From Hymenobacter artigasi (GTDB lineage Bacteria > Bacteroidota > Bacteroidia > Cytophagales > Hymenobacteraceae): a stretch of DNA of 64,000 nt. Positions 53,694-62,350 of this stretch are shown here, piece after piece. The notes beneath the pieces were generated by a model. The model saw only the letters and a program-made list of their open reading frames with translations. It was not told the DNA's origin and ran no database searches. Within the stretch, counting starts at the first letter, position 1; the number at the start of each line of letters is the position of its first letter. The stretch lies in contig NZ_JAAVTK010000001.1 of the NCBI RefSeq assembly GCF_012275535.1, positions 496,001 through 560,000 on the forward strand, written 5' to 3'. A program made the translations under genes and the position numbers.

Positions 53694-55964
53694 TTACAGC
53701 GCTTTGCTACCCGTTTGGGCATCCACTACCGCAATGGCGGCCATGTTCACGATGTCGCGCACGCTGGCCCCGAGCTGCATAATGTGCACCGGCTTGCGCA
53801 TGCCCATCAGCACCGGCCCGATTACCTCGGTGCCGCTGATTTCCTGGAGCACCTTGTAGGCAATGTTGCCCGACTCTACGTTGGGGAAAATCAGGGTGTT
53901 GGCGCCTTTTTCGGCCAGTGGCGAGAAGCCGTAATGCTCCTGTAGCAGGGCGGGGCTCAGGGCCACGTTGGCCTGCATCTCGCCGTCAATGAGCAGGTCG
54001 GGGAAGCGCTGCTTGGCCAGCTCGGTGGCGCGACGGGTCTTTTCGGGCAGCGGCCCGGCGTTCGAGCCGAAGTTGGAGTAGCTGATAACCGCCACGCGCG
54101 GCACCGCGTCGAAGAAGCGCACGGCGCGGGCCGTGAGGCCGATAATCTCGACCATTTCCTCGGCCGTGGGGTTGATGTTCACCGTGGTATCAGCAAAGAA
54201 ATACGGGCCTTTCTTGTGCTGAATGATGTACATCGACGACACGCGCTTCACCCCTTCCTCGGTGCCAATGACCTGCAGCGAAGGGATAATGCTCTTGCCG
54301 TAGTCCTTGGTCAGGCCGGTGATGCAGGCGTCGGCCTCGCCGGTTTCCACCATCATGGCGGCGTAGTAGTTGCGCTCGCGCATCAGGCGGCGGCCTTCGT
54401 AGAGGGTCATGCCCCGGCGTTGGCGCTTCTGGTACAGCAGGTTGGCATACTCGTCGCGCTTGGTGTCCTGCTTCAGAATGTTGATGATTTCGCAACCTTC
54501 GAGGTCGAGGCTGCTTTCGCGGGCAATGGCTTCGATTTTTTCCTGCGGCCCCAGCAGAATGGGTTTGCAAATGCCCTCATCGAGCAGAATCTGCGCAGCT
54601 TTCAGGATTTTGTAGTTGTCGGCCTCGGCAAATACCACACGCTTGGGGTTGGCCCGCGCTGCCGAGGTGATGCGGTTCATCAGCTTCTGGTTCACGCCGA
54701 GGCGGGCGCGGAGTTGGTCCTCATACGCCAGCCAGTTCTCGATGGGCAGGCGCGCTACACCGCTTTCCATGGCGGCTTTGGCCACAGCCGGGCTGATGCT
54801 GGTAATCAGTCGCGGGTCTAGTGGCTTGGGAATAAGGTAATTGCGGCCAAAGGCCAGCGTATTGTCGCCGTAGGCTTTGTTCACGATTTCGGGCACGGGC
54901 TCCTTGCTCAGCTCGGCCAGGGCACGCACGGCGGCCAGCTTCATGGCCTCGTTTATCTCGGTGGCGCGCACATCGAGCGCGCCCCGGAAAATGTAGGGGA
55001 AGCCCAGCACGTTGTTCACCTGGTTGGGGTGGTCGGAGCGGCCGGTGGCCATCACGAGGTCGTCGCGGGTAGCCATGGCCAGCTGGTAGCTCACCTCGGG
55101 GTCGGGGTTGGCCAAGGCAAACACGATGGGGTCATTGGCCATGAGCAGCAGCAGGCCGGCCGGTAGCACGTTGGCCGCCGAAAGGCCGAGGAATACGTCG
55201 GCCCCGGTCATGGCTTCCTCCAGCGTGGTTACAGCGCGGCTGGTGGCAAACTGCATCTGAATGGGGTCCAGATTGGTGCGCTGGGCGTTGATGATGCCGT
55301 CCTTGTCGAACACCACCACGTTGTCCTTGTTCAGGCCCAGCGCCAGGTACAGGCGCAGGCACGACACGGCCGCCGCTCCTGCCCCACTCACCACGAGCTT
55401 CACTTCGTCAATTTTCTTGCCCACTATTTCGAGCGCGTTCAGCAGCGCGGCCGAGGTGATGATGGCCGTGCCGTGCTGGTCGTCGTGCATCAGCGGGATG
55501 TTCATCTTCTCGCGCAGCTCGGTTTCGATGCGGAAGCATTCCGGCGCCTTAATGTCCTCCAGGTTGATGCCGCCAAATGTGGGTTCCAGCGACTTTACGA
55601 TGCGAATAAACTCGTCGGGGTCGGTGGCATCAATCTCAATATCAAAGCAGTCGATGCCCGCAAACTTCTTGAACAGCACGCCCTTGCCTTCCATCACCGG
55701 CTTGCTGGCCGCCGGGCCAATGTTGCCCAGGCCCAGTACCGCCGTGCCGTTCGAAATCACGGCCACCAGGTTGCCCTTGGCGGTGTATTTGTACACGTCG
55801 TCGGGGTTTTCGGCAATGGCCTTGCAGGGCTCGGCCACACCCGGCGAGTAGGCCAGGGCGAGGTCGAGCTGGGTGCTCATGGGTTTGGTGGGCACCACTT
55901 CGAGCTTGCCGGCGGGCTCCTGCGAGTGGTAATTGAGGGCGTCTTGCTTGTTTATTTTCAGCAT
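53694..55964 (-). CDS. maeB: NADP-dependent malic enzyme with phosphotransacetylase-like domain
   Basis: Decarboxylates malate to pyruvate with NADP reduction, in the cytosol. The N-terminal malic enzyme part (residues about 1-420) shows YSPGVAEPCKAI, NGTAVLGLGNIGP and MHDDQHGTAIITSAALLNAL, with the nucleotide-binding SGAGAAAVSCLRLYLALG. The C-terminal part is phosphate-acetyltransferase-like, usually regulatory rather than catalytic in these hybrids. Total length 756 fits MaeB. The start is the ATG giving MLKINKQDALNYHSQ; ATG six codons upstream is possible. Confidence 0.95.
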   Translation of the reverse strand: MLKINKQDALNYHSQEPAGKLEVVPTKPMSTQLDLALAYSPGVAEPCKAIAENPDDVYKYTAKGNLVAVISNGTAVLGLGNIGPAASKPVMEGKGVLFKKFAGIDCFDIEIDATDPDEFIRIVKSLEPTFGGINLEDIKAPECFRIETELREKMNIPLMHDDQHGTAIITSAALLNALEIVGKKIDEVKLVVSGAGAAAVSCLRLYLALGLNKDNVVVFDKDGIINAQRTNLDPIQMQFATSRAVTTLEEAMTGADVFLGLSAANVLPAGLLLLMANDPIVFALANPDPEVSYQLAMATRDDLVMATGRSDHPNQVNNVLGFPYIFRGALDVRATEINEAMKLAAVRALAELSKEPVPEIVNKAYGDNTLAFGRNYLIPKPLDPRLITSISPAVAKAAMESGVARLPIENWLAYEDQLRARLGVNQKLMNRITSAARANPKRVVFAEADNYKILKAAQILLDEGICKPILLGPQEKIEAIARESSLDLEGCEIINILKQDTKRDEYANLLYQKRQRRGMTLYEGRRLMRERNYYAAMMVETGEADACITGLTKDYGKSIIPSLQVIGTEEGVKRVSSMYIIQHKKGPYFFADTTVNINPTAEEMVEIIGLTARAVRFFDAVPRVAVISYSNFGSNAGPLPEKTRRATELAKQRFPDLLIDGEMQANVALSPALLQEHYGFSPLAEKGANTLIFPNVESGNIAYKVLQEISGTEVIGPVLMGMRKPVHIMQLGASVRDIVNMAAIAVVDAQTGSKAL

Positions 55965-56082
55965 CGGGAATTCTTCAAACATGAAAACGGCCACGCGGGC
56001 AGCGCAGCCGTCTAAGGCGAAATTAGCGCGAAAAGCGCGGCAAGGCCGGGTTTACTTTCTTAACAACTGTTACACAGCCCCT

Positions 56083-58278
56083 TTAGCTCTGCGGCACGAG
56101 CAGCTTCTGGCCCAGCTTCACCTCATCGGAAGCCAGGTGGTTGAGCTCGCGCAACACCTGCACGCTCACCCCAAAGCGGCGCGAGATGTTGAACAGCGTA
56201 TCGCCCGGCTGCACCAGATGCACCTGGGAGGCCGTCAGCCGCTTCTCAACGGCTGGGCGCGGCGCGGCCGCTACGGCACTCTTCGCGGGGGCCGGGGCAT
56301 TCTTTACGGCCTTACGCGGCGTGGGTGCATCCTCGGCCGGAGCCTGAAATACCAGCCGCTGGCCAAGTGTTACGGTTTCGCTCTCCAACTCATTCCACGC
56401 CATTAGCTGCGCTAGGGTCAGGTTATGCTCGCGGGCCAGCTTGGTGAGGTTGTCGCCCTTGCGCACCGTGTAAGAACCCGCGTTTTCCCGGATTTCTTTG
56501 GGCGCAGCAGCCGAAGCAGTCTGCACCGGAGCTTCCGTATCCGTTTCGGCCACGGGAACCACAGGTTTGGCTTCGGCACGTTTGGCACTGGCAGCCAGGC
56601 CGGCGGCCTGCGCCTGCCGGCGGGTCGCAATCCGGGCCTGCGCCTCGGCAGCCGCCTGCTGCACGGCCTGCCGCTGCCTGATGGCGGCTAGGTGTACTTC
56701 CTGCATTTTTTCCTGCCGGATTACCTCCTGCAGCCGCGCTACTTCGCGGGCATTGCCCTCGGCTTGCTCACGGCGGGCGGTCACTTCTTCGTCCGATACC
56801 GCTGGGTGCACGCGCAGAGCCGGAACCGGTGTGGCCACCGGCACCGCCGCAATGGCTTCCGCAGGCTTGCCAGGGGCCGCAACGGGAATCGGCACGAATA
56901 CCACTAGTTCGCGGCCCGGTTTCAGCGGCCGGCCTTTGGGCAGCTCGTTCCAGCGGCGCAGCTGGCTCTGGCTCACGTCAAACCGCTCGGCCAGGCTGGC
57001 CAGGGTTTCGCCGCGCCGTACTTTGTGCGGCACCCGCCGGAAGCGGGGTGCGGCTTCCACGTCTTCGGCCCGGGGGCCGGTGGTAGCAGCCAGCAGCGAG
57101 CGATTCCCCCACGGCTCCACGCCTTCGAGGCGGGGCGGCAGGAAAGCCAGCGGCCGGGGCAGTTCGGTGGCCGGCTGGCAGTAGTCGAGCAGCGTATTGC
57201 GGTCGGCTTCGCCAAAATGCACGGCCGCCGCCGCCGGAAACCGCACCACGTAGGACCGGTAGCCGGCCGGCAGCGCCGCCCGCCGCAGCTCCGGGTTGAA
57301 GCGCGTGAGGTACAGCGAGTCATCGTAGCCGCAAGCCTGGCTCAGGCGGCGCAGGTCGAAGGCGCGGCCGCGCAGGCTCAGCGTGTCCATCGGCTCGGCG
57401 TACTGGTAGCGCAGCGTGGGCGCGTGCAGGCCGTGGGCCTCGGCGTACTTCATGCTGTACATGATAGCCGTGAAGGTGGGCACGTAGTTGCGCGTTTCGG
57501 CCGGCATGTTCGGGTATAGCTCCCAGAAGGTTTTTTTGCCGGTGCGGCGCATCACGCGCTGCACACTGCCCGCGCCCCAGTTGTAGGCTGCCAGCACCAG
57601 CTCCCAGTCGTGAAACACGCCGTACAGGTAGCGCAGGTGCTTGCAGGCAGCTTCGGTAGCCTTTTCGGGGGCCATGCGCTCGTCAATCCATTCGTCGCGC
57701 TTCAGGCGCAGGTCGCCGGCCGTGGGGCCCATAAACTGCCACAGGCCGGTAGCGCCCACTGGCGATTTGGCCGTAGGAATCAAGGCTGATTCCACCACGG
57801 CCAGGTATTTCAGGTCGAGGGGCAGGTTATACTGCGCCAGGTATTTCTCGAAAAGTGGGAAGTAGAGGTTCTCGCGTTCCAGCACGCGCTGCATGTAGCT
57901 GCGGTTGCGAGATGTGAAGAGGGTGACATAGGCCATCACCGCGTTGTTGAACTGGTGCGGCGCATCGGTTTCGATGCAGCCCACGCGGTCGCCCACCAGG
58001 TCGCGCATGGTGGGTGGGGTGCGCAGCCACTCCAGCCGGGCCGAGTCGACGGGCGGTACCGGCACGGCCACCAACGAGTCGGGCTGTAGCTCCAGCCGCA
58101 CCCGCACGGTATCGCCCAACAGGGCTGGCATTGTGGAAATTACCCGGCCCGTCGAGTCGCGCTGCGTCCCCCGTTGGGCTTTGGCAACCGTACCCTGCAA
58201 CAACAGAAAAGGCAGCGCCAGTCCGAGCCAAAGGGGGCGGGAACGGGAGGTTTTTACGTGCTTAATCCCTTGCTTCAT
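56083..58278 (-). CDS. MltD-like lytic transglycosylase with three LysM domains
   Basis: Peptidoglycan-cleaving enzyme exported by a signal peptide (residues about 13-35). The catalytic SLT domain shows YLAVVESALIPTAKSPVGATGLWQFM with glutamate 163 as the expected acid, and WELVLAAYNWGAGSVQR. Three LysM carbohydrate-binding modules follow near residues 415-460 (RRGETLASLAERFDV), 600-645 (RKGDNLTKLAREHNL) and 685-731 (QPGDTLFNISRRFGV). The linker between the first two is Ala/Arg-rich. The start is ATG 58278; ATG 58296 is also open. It stands between gatA (terminator in the gap) and maeB. Confidence 0.92.
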   Translation of the reverse strand: MKQGIKHVKTSRSRPLWLGLALPFLLLQGTVAKAQRGTQRDSTGRVISTMPALLGDTVRVRLELQPDSLVAVPVPPVDSARLEWLRTPPTMRDLVGDRVGCIETDAPHQFNNAVMAYVTLFTSRNRSYMQRVLERENLYFPLFEKYLAQYNLPLDLKYLAVVESALIPTAKSPVGATGLWQFMGPTAGDLRLKRDEWIDERMAPEKATEAACKHLRYLYGVFHDWELVLAAYNWGAGSVQRVMRRTGKKTFWELYPNMPAETRNYVPTFTAIMYSMKYAEAHGLHAPTLRYQYAEPMDTLSLRGRAFDLRRLSQACGYDDSLYLTRFNPELRRAALPAGYRSYVVRFPAAAAVHFGEADRNTLLDYCQPATELPRPLAFLPPRLEGVEPWGNRSLLAATTGPRAEDVEAAPRFRRVPHKVRRGETLASLAERFDVSQSQLRRWNELPKGRPLKPGRELVVFVPIPVAAPGKPAEAIAAVPVATPVPALRVHPAVSDEEVTARREQAEGNAREVARLQEVIRQEKMQEVHLAAIRQRQAVQQAAAEAQARIATRRQAQAAGLAASAKRAEAKPVVPVAETDTEAPVQTASAAAPKEIRENAGSYTVRKGDNLTKLAREHNLTLAQLMAWNELESETVTLGQRLVFQAPAEDAPTPRKAVKNAPAPAKSAVAAAPRPAVEKRLTASQVHLVQPGDTLFNISRRFGVSVQVLRELNHLASDEVKLGQKLLVPQS

Positions 58279-58370
58279 AGCACTAAGATAGGCCATAGGT
58301 AAAGAACTTGTAGAGATACCAACAAAAAAATTCTGATACGTAGCCAGGCCCTTCCAGGATGACCTTTCAA

Positions 58371-58402
58371 CAAAAATGCCCCGGCCAGATGGCCGGGGCA
58401 TT
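58371..58402 (-). terminator. Terminator after gatA
   Basis: 12 bp stem AATGCCCCGGCC/GGCCGGGGCATT with a four-base loop and a T-run on the minus strand. Confidence 0.9.
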
Positions 58403-58450
58403 CGTGGGGGTCAGCGGGCAATACGCCGACTGACTGCTGAATAGCAAGCG

Positions 58451-59881
58451 TTAAGCCACTACTTCCTCGGTGAGGGCACCAGCAAAAGCCAGCAATTCGG
58501 CCTCGCGGAAAGAGCCGGCCATTACCTGCAGGCCAATGGGCAGGCCGGCGGCGTCCTCCCCTACCGGCACCGAAATGGCGGGCACGCCGGCCAACGAAGC
58601 CTGCACCGTGAAAATGTCGGCCAGATACATCGAAACCGGGTCCAGCTTCTCCCCTATTTTGAAGGCCGTGGTGGGCGTGGTGGGCAGCACCAGGAAATCG
58701 TACTGGCGCAGCAGCTCGTCGGTTTTGTCCTTAATTAGACGGCGAACACGCTGGGCCTTTGTGTAATAAGCGTCGTAGTAGTTAGCGCTGAGCACGAAGG
58801 TGCCGAGCAGGATGCGGCGCTGCACTTCGGCCCCAAAGCCCTGGGCGCGGCTCTTTTTGTAGAGCGATTCCAGGTCCGTGGCATCCGGGGCGCGGTAGCC
58901 GTACTTCACGCCATCGAAGCGGCCCAGGTTGGAGCTGGCTTCGGCGGTGGTGAGGATGTAATAGGTCGGAATCATGAAATCGAGGTAGGGAAAATCCACC
59001 GCCTCTACCACGTGGCCCTGGCCGCGCAGCAAGTCGAGCTGGGCTTCCATCGCTGCCTTTATTTCGGGGTTCAGGCCCGGGCTGTTCACGGCATCGGCAA
59101 TGTAGCCAATGCGGTAGTGCGCGGCGGGCGTGAGCTGCTGGCTGTAGGCGGGCACCTCGCGCTGGCTGGCGGTGCTATCCATACCATCGGCTCCGGCCAT
59201 TACTTCGGTCAGGAGCGCGGCATCGGCCACGGAGCGGGTGATGGGCCCAATCTGGTCGAACGACGACGCAAAGGCCACCAATCCGTAGCGCGAAATGCGC
59301 GAATAAGTGGGCTTAAAACCCACCACACCGCAGAACGCGGCCGGCTGGCGCACCGAGCCGCCCGTATCGGAGCCAATCGAGGCCAGGCACATATCGGCCT
59401 GCACCGCCACGGCCGAGCCGCCCGACGAGCCACCCGGTACCCGGCTGGGGTCCACGGCATTGCGGGCCGGGCCGAAATAGGAGGTTTCGTTCGAGCCGCC
59501 CATGGCAAACTCGTCGCAGTTCTGGCGGCCGATGATGATGGCATCGGCATCGAGCAAGCGCTGCACGGCCGTGCCGGTAAAGAGCGACTTGAAGCCGTCC
59601 AGCATCAGGCTGCTGCTTTGCAGCGAGTGCCCGGCGTAGGCCAGCACATCCTTGATGCCGAGAACCATACCAGCCAGCGGGCCGGCCGTGCCAGCAGCTA
59701 GCTTGGCATCCACGGCGTCGGCCTGGGCGCGGGCCTCGTCGGGCCACACTTCCAGGAAGGCGTTGAGGGTGGGGTTCTGGCGCTCGATGTTGCCCAGGTA
59801 ATACTCAACGAGCTGGCGGCAGGACATGGTGCCCGCCGTCAGCTCGCTACGAACTTCGGATAAAGACTGAAAACGCTTCAA
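58451..59881 (-). CDS. gatA: Aspartyl/glutamyl-tRNA amidotransferase subunit A
   Basis: Amidase subunit of GatCAB, which converts misacylated Glu-tRNA(Gln) or Asp-tRNA(Asn). The amidase-signature triad is intact: lysine 77 (GIKDVL), cis-serine 152 (GGSSGGSAVAV) and nucleophile serine 176 (SDTGGSVRQPA). Other marks are VVGFKPTYSRISRYGLVAFASS and the C-terminal ISVPVGEDAAGLPIGLQVM. The length of 476 is normal. gatB and gatC are not adjacent. It follows two tatA genes on the same strand with a 34-base gap. Confidence 0.95.
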   Translation of the reverse strand: MKRFQSLSEVRSELTAGTMSCRQLVEYYLGNIERQNPTLNAFLEVWPDEARAQADAVDAKLAAGTAGPLAGMVLGIKDVLAYAGHSLQSSSLMLDGFKSLFTGTAVQRLLDADAIIIGRQNCDEFAMGGSNETSYFGPARNAVDPSRVPGGSSGGSAVAVQADMCLASIGSDTGGSVRQPAAFCGVVGFKPTYSRISRYGLVAFASSFDQIGPITRSVADAALLTEVMAGADGMDSTASQREVPAYSQQLTPAAHYRIGYIADAVNSPGLNPEIKAAMEAQLDLLRGQGHVVEAVDFPYLDFMIPTYYILTTAEASSNLGRFDGVKYGYRAPDATDLESLYKKSRAQGFGAEVQRRILLGTFVLSANYYDAYYTKAQRVRRLIKDKTDELLRQYDFLVLPTTPTTAFKIGEKLDPVSMYLADIFTVQASLAGVPAISVPVGEDAAGLPIGLQVMAGSFREAELLAFAGALTEEVVA

Positions 59882-59915
59882 ACTATTTGCAGATTTTGGG
59901 TGACCGATTCAGGAA

Positions 59916-60386
59916 TTAAGCGTCGGGGTTGGCGGGGATGTAGGGCTGCCGGGGCTGGGTGCCTTCGGGGGCCATGTTGGGCGGCAGCGCGGGGGCTACG
60001 TAGGGCGCATCGGCCGTGGGGTAGCTGGTGGGCTCGGGGTGAGCGGTGGTAACGGCTGCCACAGCAGGCGTAGCCCAGGGGTCGAAACCGGAGCCGGCTT
60101 CCGCCACTGGGGCCGGAGCCTGGGGCAGCGGCGTGGGATACTGCTGCTGGGGGGGATAGTTAGGGTTGGGCTGCTGGTTGTAGTTGGGCTGCCCGGGCTG
60201 GCCGGCCTGCTCAAACTCGCGGCGGATTTCCGTGCTGGCGTCCTTGAATTCGCGGATGCCTTTGCCCAGGCCCCGAGCCAGCTCCGGAATCTTATTGGCC
60301 CCAAAGAAAATGAGGATAACAACCATTATCAGCATCAGCTCCGAGCCGCCGATATCGCCCAGAAATAGAATGAGGGGGGTTTGCAT
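59916..60386 (-). CDS. tatA: TatA/TatE-type Sec-independent translocase subunit, paralogue 2
   Basis: One N-terminal membrane helix (about residues 8-28, SELMLIMVVILIFFGANKIPEL), followed by an amphipathic helix ([24 protein letters not shown]). This is the TatA architecture that forms the twin-arginine channel. The FG-N-KIPELARGLGKGIREFKDA motif is complete. The tail is long and Pro/Gln/Asn-rich (about residues 60-156), unusual for TatA. It follows a second tatA-like gene by 49 bases, and gatA comes next. Confidence 0.92.
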   Translation of the reverse strand: MQTPLILFLGDIGGSELMLIMVVILIFFGANKIPELARGLGKGIREFKDASTEIRREFEQAGQPGQPNYNQQPNPNYPPQQQYPTPLPQAPAPVAEAGSGFDPWATPAVAAVTTAHPEPTSYPTADAPYVAPALPPNMAPEGTQPRQPYIPANPDA

Positions 60387-60435
60387 GATTTTTAACTACG
60401 TGTTAAACTGAATAAATATCGAAACGAGCAGTGGC

Positions 60436-60864
60436 TTAGCCGAGCTGCTGGTTGGGGTCGTTGGGGTTGTAGGCCGGCGGGGCGGGCTGCTGGTAGCCCG
60501 GCTGGCCCGGCTGCGCATACGTGTTGTGCTGCGGCTGCTGGGGGTAGCCTTGCTGAGGATAGCCCTGAGCGGGAGGGGCCTGCTGGGGATAACCCTGCTG
60601 CGGATAGCCCTGCTGCGGATAACCCTGAGCGGGAGGGCCCTGTTGGGGGTACTGCTGCTGGTAGGGAGGGGCCGGCTGGTCGCGGTACTGCGGCTGCTGG
60701 TCTTCGGGCTTGGTGCTGGCGTCCTTGAACTCGCGCACGCCCTGGCCCATGCCTTTGAACAGCTCCGGAATACGTTTAGCACCAAATAACAGGATAACAA
60801 CGAATAGAATAAGGAGCATTTCGGTGGTCCCGAAGCTACCAATCAAAAACAAGGAATGAAGCAT
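60436..60864 (-). CDS. tatA: TatA/TatE-type Sec-independent translocase subunit, paralogue 1
   Basis: TatA-like with the membrane helix (about residues 12-28, [22 protein letters not shown]) and amphipathic helix [15 protein letters not shown]. The tail is built of tandem QGYPQ-type repeats. At DNA level these are nearly regular 15-base units between about 60580 and 60660 and may expand or contract. The start is the ATG giving [14 protein letters not shown]; upstream frame is the leader. It is the first gene of a likely tatA-tatA-gatA unit. Confidence 0.92.
   Translation of the reverse strand: MLHSLFLIGSFGTTEMLLILFVVILLFGAKRIPELFKGMGQGVREFKDASTKPEDQQPQYRDQPAPPYQQQYPQQGPPAQGYPQQGYPQQGYPQQAPPAQGYPQQGYPQQPQHNTYAQPGQPGYQQPAPPAYNPNDPNQQLG
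60560..60660 (-). repeat. Coding tandem repeat (QGYPQ) in tatA
   Basis: About six degenerate 15-base units encoding QGYPQ interrupted by APPA variants. It is in frame with the gene, so length changes keep the frame. Confidence 0.75.
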
Positions 60865-60938
60865 AGAAAAGGGGGGCACTTGGGCCCAGTAAAGGGTGAG
60901 AAAAGAAGATATACGCAGCCGAACGCCTTTTGGAGTAT

Positions 60939-60946
60939 CAAAGATA
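60939..60946 (-). promoter_or_regulatory. Candidate -7 element for the tatA unit
   Basis: TATCTTTG on the minus strand matches TAnnTTTG, about 75 bases before the first tatA ATG. It lies within the palindrome GTATCAAAGATAC. No -33 TTG. Confidence 0.4.
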
Positions 60947-61134
60947 CCCAATAGAGCTGTTTAGATGATGAAGGACACCTTCGGCGGAGGATTTGCCGGG
61001 GTTGAACGGGCTGTAATTACGGTTGACCGACATCACAGCACCTAACTTGTTATCACCAACTAGCTTTGTTATTCCATAAACCAGTCTTTCTCATTCCGAA
61101 TGAGTTAGGTTGTGCTCTCTTAACCCAAACCGTT

Positions 61135-62079
61135 GTGAAATCATCCAAGACCACGAATTTTGCTGCTGTTCCGTTGCGGCAGGTCAACGAGCCCGAGCGT
61201 CTGGAAACGCTGCATAGCTATAACATTCTCGATACTGACCCGGAGCAGGTTTTTAATGATTTGGCGCAGCTATCGGCATTTATCTGCGGCACGCCCATGT
61301 CGCTGGTTTCTTTGATTGATACCGAGCGGCAATGGTTTAAAGCCCGTGTGGGTCTCGACATGCAGCAGACGCCCCGCGAGCATGCCTTTTGCCAGTACGC
61401 CATGCGGGCCCCCGATGTGTACGAAGTAGCCGATGCGGCCCTCGACCCCCGGTTTGCCGAAAACCCGCTGGTGACCGGCAATCCCAACATCCGCTTCTAC
61501 GCCGGTGCGCCCCTGCTCTCGCCCGATGGCCAGCCCCTGGGCACGCTATGCGCCCTCGATACCGTCCCCCGGCAGCTCACCTCCGACCAGCGCGAGGCCC
61601 TGCGCGTGCTGGCCCGCCAGGTAATGGCCCACCTGGAGCTGCGCCGCGTGCGCGCCCAGCTCGACGATGAGCGCCAGAAGCTGGACGGCGTGCTGCGCAT
61701 GGCCAACAGCACCGGCGATTCGCTGTTTAGCAGCGGCCGCGCCGAAATCTTTGTAAAGCAGGACCAGCGCCTGGTGCGCGTGACCACCGCCGAGCTGCAG
61801 TACGTGGAGGCCCTCGGCGACTACGTAAACCTGCACACCACCCGCGAGCGGCTCACGGTGTACGGCACCATGAAGGATTTCGAAGCCAAGCTGCCCGGCC
61901 GCGATTTCGCCCGCATTCACCGCAAATACATTGTGCGGCTCGACCGCATTGTAGCCATCGAGGCCGATGCGGCGCTACTCGACGACAGCTCGGCCAACGG
62001 CTCCATCCGCACGCCCATGCGCGTACCCATTGGCAGTTCCTACAAAGCCGGACTGCTCAATCGGCTCACGCTGGTTTAG
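61135..62079 (+). CDS. GAF-LytTR regulator
   Basis: A single-chain putative transcription factor of 314 residues. The N-terminal GAF sensory domain (about residues 15-165) has LVSLIDTERQWFKARVGLDMQQTPREHAFC and IRFYAGAPLLSPDGQPLGTLCALD. The C-terminal LytTR DNA-binding domain (about 205-314) has LQYVEALGDYVNLHT and ARIHRKYIVRLDRIVAIE. No response-regulator receiver is present, so the GAF domain probably senses a small ligand directly. There is no early ATG: GTG 61135 is chosen, and TTG 61066 is the alternative. The site TAGCTTTG at 61061 could be its -7 element. It is divergent from the tat operon. Confidence 0.85.
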   Translation: MKSSKTTNFAAVPLRQVNEPERLETLHSYNILDTDPEQVFNDLAQLSAFICGTPMSLVSLIDTERQWFKARVGLDMQQTPREHAFCQYAMRAPDVYEVADAALDPRFAENPLVTGNPNIRFYAGAPLLSPDGQPLGTLCALDTVPRQLTSDQREALRVLARQVMAHLELRRVRAQLDDERQKLDGVLRMANSTGDSLFSSGRAEIFVKQDQRLVRVTTAELQYVEALGDYVNLHTTRERLTVYGTMKDFEAKLPGRDFARIHRKYIVRLDRIVAIEADAALLDDSSANGSIRTPMRVPIGSSYKAGLLNRLTLV

Positions 62080-62260
62080 GCCCGGCCAGCAGCTGCAATT
62101 GCTCCAGACCCGACAAAGCCGACGTTCGCCGCGTCAATGGGTCCCTTCACCGAGTTGCCCGGGCAACAGGCCGCTCAGCCCACCATCTTTGATATGGTTA
62201 TCGGTTGCAGCAGGCTAGTAGCCCCTGCGGCTGACAGCTAAGTTTGTTTTCATAGCTCAG

Positions 62261-62291
62261 AAAGACCCGCACCTTTGGAGCGGGTTTTTTT
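62261..62291 (+). terminator. Terminator after the GAF-LytTR gene
   Basis: 6 bp stem ACCCGC/GCGGGT with a nine-base loop, followed by seven T. Confidence 0.8.
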
Positions 62292-62350
62292 ATTTCCAGC
62301 CGATTTGGTTGCGAAAGCCGCTATTGCTTAGGACTACTCAGGTGCCCCGG

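Noticed and set aside
60560-60660. Regular repeats considered as a CRISPR array
   Set aside because: Units are about 15 bases, contiguous without spacers and in frame with tatA; they encode QGYPQ repeats. No cas gene is present.
62080-62260. Possible small gene after the GAF-LytTR regulator
   Set aside because: The frame overlapping this region is a shadow that continues from the regulator in another frame. No start signal or recognisable product; the spacer ends in the regulator terminator.
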